From Rutpela maculata (lineage: Eukaryota > Arthropoda > Insecta > Coleoptera > Cerambycidae), in the NCBI GenBank assembly GCA_936432065.2, contig OW386285.2, forward strand, positions 43,207,920 to 43,271,919: a stretch of 64,000 nt of DNA, read 5' to 3'. Made by a program: the position numbers and the translations under genes. A model generated the notes under the pieces. That model was not told the origin of the DNA. It worked only from the letters and a program-made list of their open reading frames with translations, and searched no databases. Below, piece by piece: positions 58,375 through 64,000 of the stretch. Each line of letters opens with the position of its first letter. The stretch's first letter is position 1.

Positions 58375-60068
58375 ACCCGGAATTAATTATTGTAAAGCTG
58401 AAAATTTGCAGGATTGTAGTTTTGGTCCATAGGCTTCCCTGTTTTTGAGGAGCAACAAGAGTCTAAGGTGCAGAAATTGCAGAGCTGGCTATAAATTGCA
58501 GCAGAAAGGTTGTTATTGGTCCGATTTGGGTCGGAATGATTATAAAAGCTTCGGAGAAGCATATCCTTTCGTATTTCAGATATTCCATGCATATTTTGTT
58601 CATAATTTTCCATTCTAGTGCTGTCAAAATTTCAAAAATTGAAAAAATTTCGAAATGGCACCATTGCAGATAAATGAAGACACGAATAAACATTTCTCTT
58701 CATACTTTCCATTGGTATGTCTGCCTTTTCTGTAGCGTCACCCGTTACGGAGCTACACCACTCCGAGTGTCACGCCCATCATACGCCCGGTGGAACTGCT
58801 CTGGCTGCGCTGATGAGACTTGTTGCGAATTCCTGTTTATATATTATTGGTGTTTTATAAGATTTATTGAATGAAATTTAACTTCTCAGACTCAGAGAAT
58901 GACTTTATTCGGCAAGACAATTGACATTATTCATGTACTCTAAAGTAGGGTCTTCCGGATCATCATCCATATCCACTGACTGGATGTTTGTGCTGCTGGA
59001 TCCTCTACAACTCCCGCACATGATGCTGACCAGAGTTCCTGCACTCGCACCGGGCACCACAGTCTGCCGTGCAGGGATAGGAAATTAGCTGTAGCAGGCT
59101 TTCAGGAGCTAGCTGCCTTGTGTCCTGATTTCCACTCCCAGACCACCTGGTTGAGGTTGACGTCTAGCCATTGCTGGACTTGCAAAAAAGCATATGCACG
59201 TTGCTGAAAGTTTTTTGTGATATTAAATCCTCACACTGCTCTCCCTAACGCCCTCATCTGTTGTTCACAGGCGGCACTTGTTGGCGGAAGGCTTCCCAAA
59301 TCAAGGGAGGCTGTCACCGACTGCTTCGCCACACTCTGGTTGTATCGGACTACTCATAGCTGGTCCAAGCTCTCCTGCTCACTGCCTCCTTAAAGGGCTA
59401 CGATAAACCTTTCCCCAGCGGCGGCTCCTTGCCAGATGCAGGATGTGAGAAGACCGCAGAGCATTCCTGTAGCTCAGGTCTCTTTTTCACGAGCTTCCGC
59501 GTCCTTCTGCTTCACCATTCTGTACAGAGCTGACGACTGTCATTCATGACTCAACTATGATCACTCGATTTTTCCGCACCAATGAACCGATGCGCTCACT
59601 CCGAGGTTTGTCAGTGCTATTGAACTAAGAAGGCGAAGGCATAGCTCGCTGTGCACCTGCATGATTGTTTAAACTAGACGTGATCGACGCACCAATGAAC
59701 GCACTTAACCGTCTGAGTGTCGCCGCTCCGTAACAGGTGGCGCTACAGAGAAGGTTGACATATCAATGAAAAGCCCAAAGTTTGAAGAGAAATGTTTATT
59801 CGGGTAGAACAAACTATGCAAGGAACATGCGAAATATGAACGGATATGCTTCTCTGAAGCTTTTATTATCATTTCGACCCAAATCGGAGCAGTACAACCT
59901 TTCTGCTGCACTTTATAGCCAGCTCTACAATTTCTGCGTCTTAGGCTCTTGTTGCTCCGTAAAACAAGGAAGCTGATGGATGAGAGTAGGGGACTTTTTG
60001 GTACGTGTTGTCCTGGACTAAAACTACAATCCTGCAAATTTTCAGCTTTACAATAATTAATTCCGGGT
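58375..60068. mobile_element. TIR element, 1.69 kb, ~370-390-bp inverted ends, carrying a CXC-protein relic
   Basis: The ends are ACCCGGAATTAATTATTGTA (58375) and its complement ending at 60068. Inverted arms run 58375-58770 and about 59706-60068, with pairs such as GCTGAAAATTTGCAGGATTG, AGCAACAAGAGTCTAAG and GAATAAACATTTCTCTTC. Inner ends carry TGTAGCGTCACCCGTTACGG and its counterpart. No clear target duplication. The unique interior holds the 3-prime part of the CXC protein on the minus strand. The element is either non-autonomous or a deletion derivative. Confidence 0.85.
58905..59520 (-). pseudogene. Nuclease-like plus CXC-tail mobile protein, copy 2 (C-terminal part)
   Basis: Minus-strand pieces: KDAEAREKET, ELQECSAVFSHPASGKE; GERFIVAL with GGSEQESLDQL; SVAKQSVTASLDLGSLPPTS (59271-59330); AYAFLQVQQWLDVNLNQVVW, then EWKSGHK; APESLLQLISYPCTAD and CGARCECRNSG, then (frameshift) MCGSCRGSSSTN, the CXC zinc-binding tail; and an acidic end DMDDDPEDPTLEYM with a stop at 58905. 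The SLPPTS, Q-V-QWL, PESLLQLI and CXC order matches copy 1 at 51767-52790. Stops and at least two frameshifts inactivate it. The N-terminal nuclease-like part is absent here. Confidence 0.65.
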
Positions 60069-60890
60069 AGTAGCGATGTATTGACTAAAACTCCTGGGTT
60101 ATAAATAAGTATCTAAATTAATGGTATTAGAATATGAATATGAACTCGGTGGTAGTCTTATTTGAAAGACATCCTAGGATATGCTATTCAAAAACCTGGT
60201 CAAAAACCTTATAGATCGTAAATAAAGATGGTTAACATTTTCTGCAGCATTGGCTACATGAGATTCACAGAAAGGTTTTTGCTTTAGTTTTTATATTGCA
60301 AAGAAAACTCTGGAAAATTATAACCGAATTTACCATCTGAATAAATTCTTAGCACAAATTAATGAGGGACATAACTTGGCAAGAACCTTTAGACACTTCA
60401 TGTAATTTAAAATGTAACAATATATTAACATGTCAATAATTTAGAGTATAATTTTCTTACAATGCACATATCTTGCTTTTTGTAACTGCATCAACTATAG
60501 GTAAAGTGTTTTGTAAATAATAAAACTCAATATCTCTTCATTGTAAATATACGGACCTATAGATGATTATAGACCTGTTTCCTGGCTAAAGAACGATGTT
60601 AACACTGAACTCAAACAGCTTGATTGACTTTCACAATTTTCTATTTATAAGTACCTCTTGTACTATCCCATTTTATGTAATATAATTGCTGTAATTAACT
60701 TTTATGATATATTACTGTAAATACACATTTTGCCATAAAAGACAAAGAAACAGTTTCTGAAGAGAAAAAAGAATTTAAAAATATCCTGCCAAACTACAAC
60801 TGACTATAAAGAAATGATTTAATAACAAAGATAAAACTTTACATACAGACAAATCTGCTGTCAGTAGTCTAACTATTTTGTATTTGAGGT

Positions 60891-61255
60891 CGAGGAAACT
60901 TTCCATATTTGATAAAAGTCTATTAAAGTCATGTAAATAATATAATTGTACACTTATTTGGTGTCAAAATGAAGCTTGCATCATCACTAATCAGATTTCT
61001 CCATAAAATAGGCTATCAATATATCCAATGGAAAGTTATAAGGAAAACTTCCTGGAAATTTTCGAAGTTTTGAAAACGGAAAGTTTCCAGGAAATTTTCC
61101 TTCTAATTTTTCATTGGGTATATTAATAGGCCATTTTATGGTGAAATCTGATTCGTGATGATGCAAGCTTCATTGTGATACCAAATAAGTGCATACAATT
61201 TTATATTATTTACATGACTTTTACAAACTTTTATCAAATGTGGAAAGTTTCCTCG
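60891..61255. mobile_element. Palindromic MITE, 365 bp
   Basis: CGAGGAAACTTTCCATATTT at the left and its near-complement at the right end; the arms meet near 61072 with almost no loop. Inner pairs include GAAGCTTGCATCATCACTAA and CTTCCTGGAAATTTTC. No coding capacity. Confidence 0.88.
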
Positions 61256-62974
61256 AAAATTTACATCTTTGGTATTTTTTTAAGTTTACCCGGGCGAGAC
61301 AAAATGAATATTTTATAAACATAAACTATATTTTACAAAATATTTGCTTTTTTCGTATCATCACAGAATACAGTTTTTGAGATTTTCCTTAGAAATTACT
61401 ATATTAGAAATAATAAATATAAATAAAAATCAGTCAGAATCGGTAAAAATTAAATTCAATCTCCAGAACATATATTGGAGTCGTAACTTTTTCTAAAACA
61501 CTGACTGAGGAAAAGCGAAGAGCAGACTTTTTGACTGTGATCGTATTTTTCCTAGGGAAACTCTATTCTGTACCATATTGGTGAACTAAAAGGATTTGAC
61601 CTTTTGCACCTACTAAACTTGCAGCGTGCACACTAAAACCCGAGGTATCCTTTACGCAAGAAAAGCATGAAATATCTAATTTGCAATATTATTATATAAT
61701 ATTATATAAAATTTGATATTATGTAATCAGTACAAACATATTTAAGTTTCCTAAAGGATGGAATTCTCTTACTTCATATTGATAAAGTTTTCATTTTACT
61801 TCCCTACTCTAACCACCAATCACGGAACAGGAAAGTACGGTGGTGTGGTCGAAAAATCATGTCCTGAGTTAGGTCAGATTCTGATTATATTACAGTTGAA
61901 ATAGTCCTTTCCTCTGATAGAATTTTTATTGATCCATGGAGTGTAAAGAGTTTGACTTCATAACTTTAATTGGGGACATATATAGGTCAAGAATCCATGA
62001 GGTAGACATCCCGGAAACTAGGAGGAAGTCGACCAACTTGGTTTTTATCATGTCAAATGCTGATCTGGTTATATATATTTTTTCAACTACAAATTTTACG
62101 TAGAAAATTTTTGCGCATTAATTTGTTTATACCTCTTAAGATAACGGACTTAAAATTAGTATATAAAAAAATAACAATCAGCATTTCTTTAATCACACCT
62201 TTTTTCAATTTAATTCTAATTTTTTATATTTGTTTAATACGGGCCTCGGCAAATAAACCAAATAAGTGAAAAAAAGAAACTTTATGTTGACGTTTATCTG
62301 TCACCTCCGCCAACTACAAGAAATTGTACAATATTGGATTACTTTAATGACTATTTCTAACACTTTGTAACGATTTTGAGGTTTTTTAGTACGAAAAGTG
62401 AGGTTAGCGTGGTAAGGGACCCCGGCGGGGCCCCATTTTGGGGCAGAGCCCTACGGAGACCCACAAAGCCCCACGGGGATTAAATTTTTTGAGGACGCCG
62501 GTACCAATGGGTGTTATAACTATTACACTTATTACACTATCATATTTACATTAAAAAAATTAAAAGAACTTTTATGGTCTAATGTGGGCCTAAGGCAGTT
62601 TTGTTAACATAAACTTTCTCATGCCCCTCTACCGGCGAATCCTCCCATTATTGAAAATTTTGTCAAAGAAATCTATCCAGAATAAATTAAACTATAACAA
62701 AAAAAAATTCGGGAAAATGTGACAGGATGTAAATAAAAGTGGCGCTGTTCTTTGCAGGAAGAAAGGTTATGAAAATAGTAATATTTATTTCCGTTTTCGC
62801 TTATTTTCTTCCCACTGGGGCTCAAATCTGCAAGACCAGTTCTGTTCTTAGGTCAAATTTTTAAGAGCCGATCCTATCTTTACTCAATGCGCCTGCTTAC
62901 GAATATCCTGCGCAGATTCAATTGAAATCAACTTAATAACACAGCATTGCTGCTCTATTTACTATATATGTATA

Positions 62975-63864
62975 TAGTGGATTATGTGAGTCGGAAAATA
63001 GCACGAAAAACCCGACTATTGTCTGATTTAATAAGATTAGTTCTCCCCCCGTTTTCGAGGATGCTGAACACCGTGGTGGTGGTAAAATTTCTCGTTGGGG
63101 TGACCCACGGCCAAGAACCAACCCCAAAAGCGTCTTGATCATGTTTCACGGAATCTAACTTATTGATCCCCCATTTTGGAGCATGCCAATTATGGGGGGG
63201 TCCCTGGGACGCGTGCCTGACACCCACCCACCATCTCAACGGCCAATAATCACCCTCCAAAGGGGAGAGAGCACTCTCATCATACCACTGGACAAAAAGC
63301 TTTCCCTCCCATTCTCGAACACGGAGAGGACCACGAATCGAATGCTTGACATCCCCTCATCCCCCAGTGGCAAAAAATACCCCTTCACATTTTCAAAATA
63401 AGTGTAACTGCACAGGTTCAAAGAAAGTAAAAAATAAATTTCTTTTTTCAGCTCCATAGTAAATGAAGATGACTACTTTGTTGACGAGATCGAGGTGACA
63501 TCTTAATGTTTTTTCCTGTGTACTATCCTCAAAGGGGGTGGGGGGCGGAGAATGCACTCTTATCCCTTTGGAAAGTTGTTATGGACATTTACGGGGGTAG
63601 GTCACCCCGGGAAGCAATTCCACCATCACCACGCTGTTCAGCATCCTCGAAAACTGGGGATCACTAAGTGAAAGTCCCTCAAACAATTACAATATGCGTT
63701 TGACCCCGTTTGGGAGTGGTTTTTGGCCGTTTCCGGGGGTGGCCCACCTCAACGAGAAATTCTGTCACCACCACGGTGTTCAGCATCCTCGAAAACGGGG
63801 GGGAGAACTGATCTCATTAAATCAGACCACAGTCGGGTTCTCGTCCAACTCACATAATCCACTA
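62975..63864. mobile_element. Inverted-repeat element, ~160-bp arms, C/G-rich interior
   Basis: The left arm has TAGTGGATTATGTGAGT, then CTCCCCCCGTTTTCGAGGAT and GCTGAACACCGTGGTGGT; it is inverted at 63700-63864. A further partial copy of the right arm lies directly upstream (63575-63665, with TTCAGCATCCTCGAAAACTG), about 135 bp away. The interior has opposed AAGGGG/CCCTTT blocks near 63255 and 63530. No transposase seen. Confidence 0.75.
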
Positions 63865-64000
63865 ATATGGTTCTTACAGCATTCGCCGTAAATTAGTAAG
63901 ATGTCTACTTGTTCGTCTATTGACAAGCAATTATTGCACTACTCATTAACAGAAATAATCGTTAATAAAGTTTTTTATAACTACTGTCAAACAATTTTTG

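Larger units (their letters stand above)
57710..64000 (+). other. Downstream intron, open at the window end
   Basis: No further Ig-coding segment was found. It contains two TIR-type elements and a hairpin MITE, listed separately. 57710-58374, 60069-60890 and 61256-62390 are AT-rich with nothing recognised. 62400-62480 is a GC-rich stretch with CGGGGCCCCATTTTGGGGC. Confidence 0.5.

Overview
The window looks like an AT-rich insect genome, most likely a beetle or another insect with a large, transposon-filled genome. The evidence is U2-type introns from 56 bp to about 21 kb, an insect-type Ig-domain muscle protein, and decayed piggyBac, Tc1/mariner-like, hAT and non-LTR elements. Beetle is an inference; insect is well supported.

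One host gene runs along the + strand and is open at both ends. Eleven coding exons (5806-7495, 28417-28580, 28922-30782, 31235-31441, 31498-31658, 31748-34510, 40649-42035, 47309-47728, 51556-51668, 56155-56335, 57632-57709) join in matching phases with no internal stop and give about 3008 residues. In order the product has a spectrin-like helical segment, a long E/K/R/A-rich helix, eight Ig (I-set) domains with long linkers, a Pro/Ser/Gln-rich disordered region carrying two families of repeated short modules, and a further Ig domain. I read it as a sarcomeric titin-related protein of the zormin type; the name is an inference. No kinase and no FN3 domain is present in this part. The exons are 9.0 kb; the remaining ~55 kb is intron.

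The introns are full of repeats. 1-5805 holds a ~285-bp tandem repeat and a 1.7-kb inverted repeat. The 21-kb first intron holds an element of about 700 bp with an internal GTCT/GACA microsatellite (several copies; called R700 here), a 2.8-kb Tc1/mariner-like element with its transposase ORF, a SWIM-type protein relic, hairpin MITEs, a non-LTR insertion with a target-site duplication, and a 31-bp minisatellite. 34511-40648 holds a palindromic MITE, tandem repeats and a TIR element. 42036-47308 holds a 2.4-kb piggyBac relic bounded by TTAA. 51669-56154 holds a relic of a nuclease-like/CXC protein, a 28S rRNA fragment and a 697-bp hAT element with a perfect 8-bp duplication. 57710-64000 holds a second relic of the CXC protein inside a TIR element, a hairpin MITE and another inverted repeat.

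The points most worth following up are the two decayed copies of the nuclease-like/CXC mobile protein (one enclosed by ~370-bp inverted repeats), the repeated SDYESD and PG-PPE-Y modules in the muscle protein, the 28S rRNA fragment, and the long intronic inverted repeats that could fold as double-stranded RNA in the pre-mRNA.
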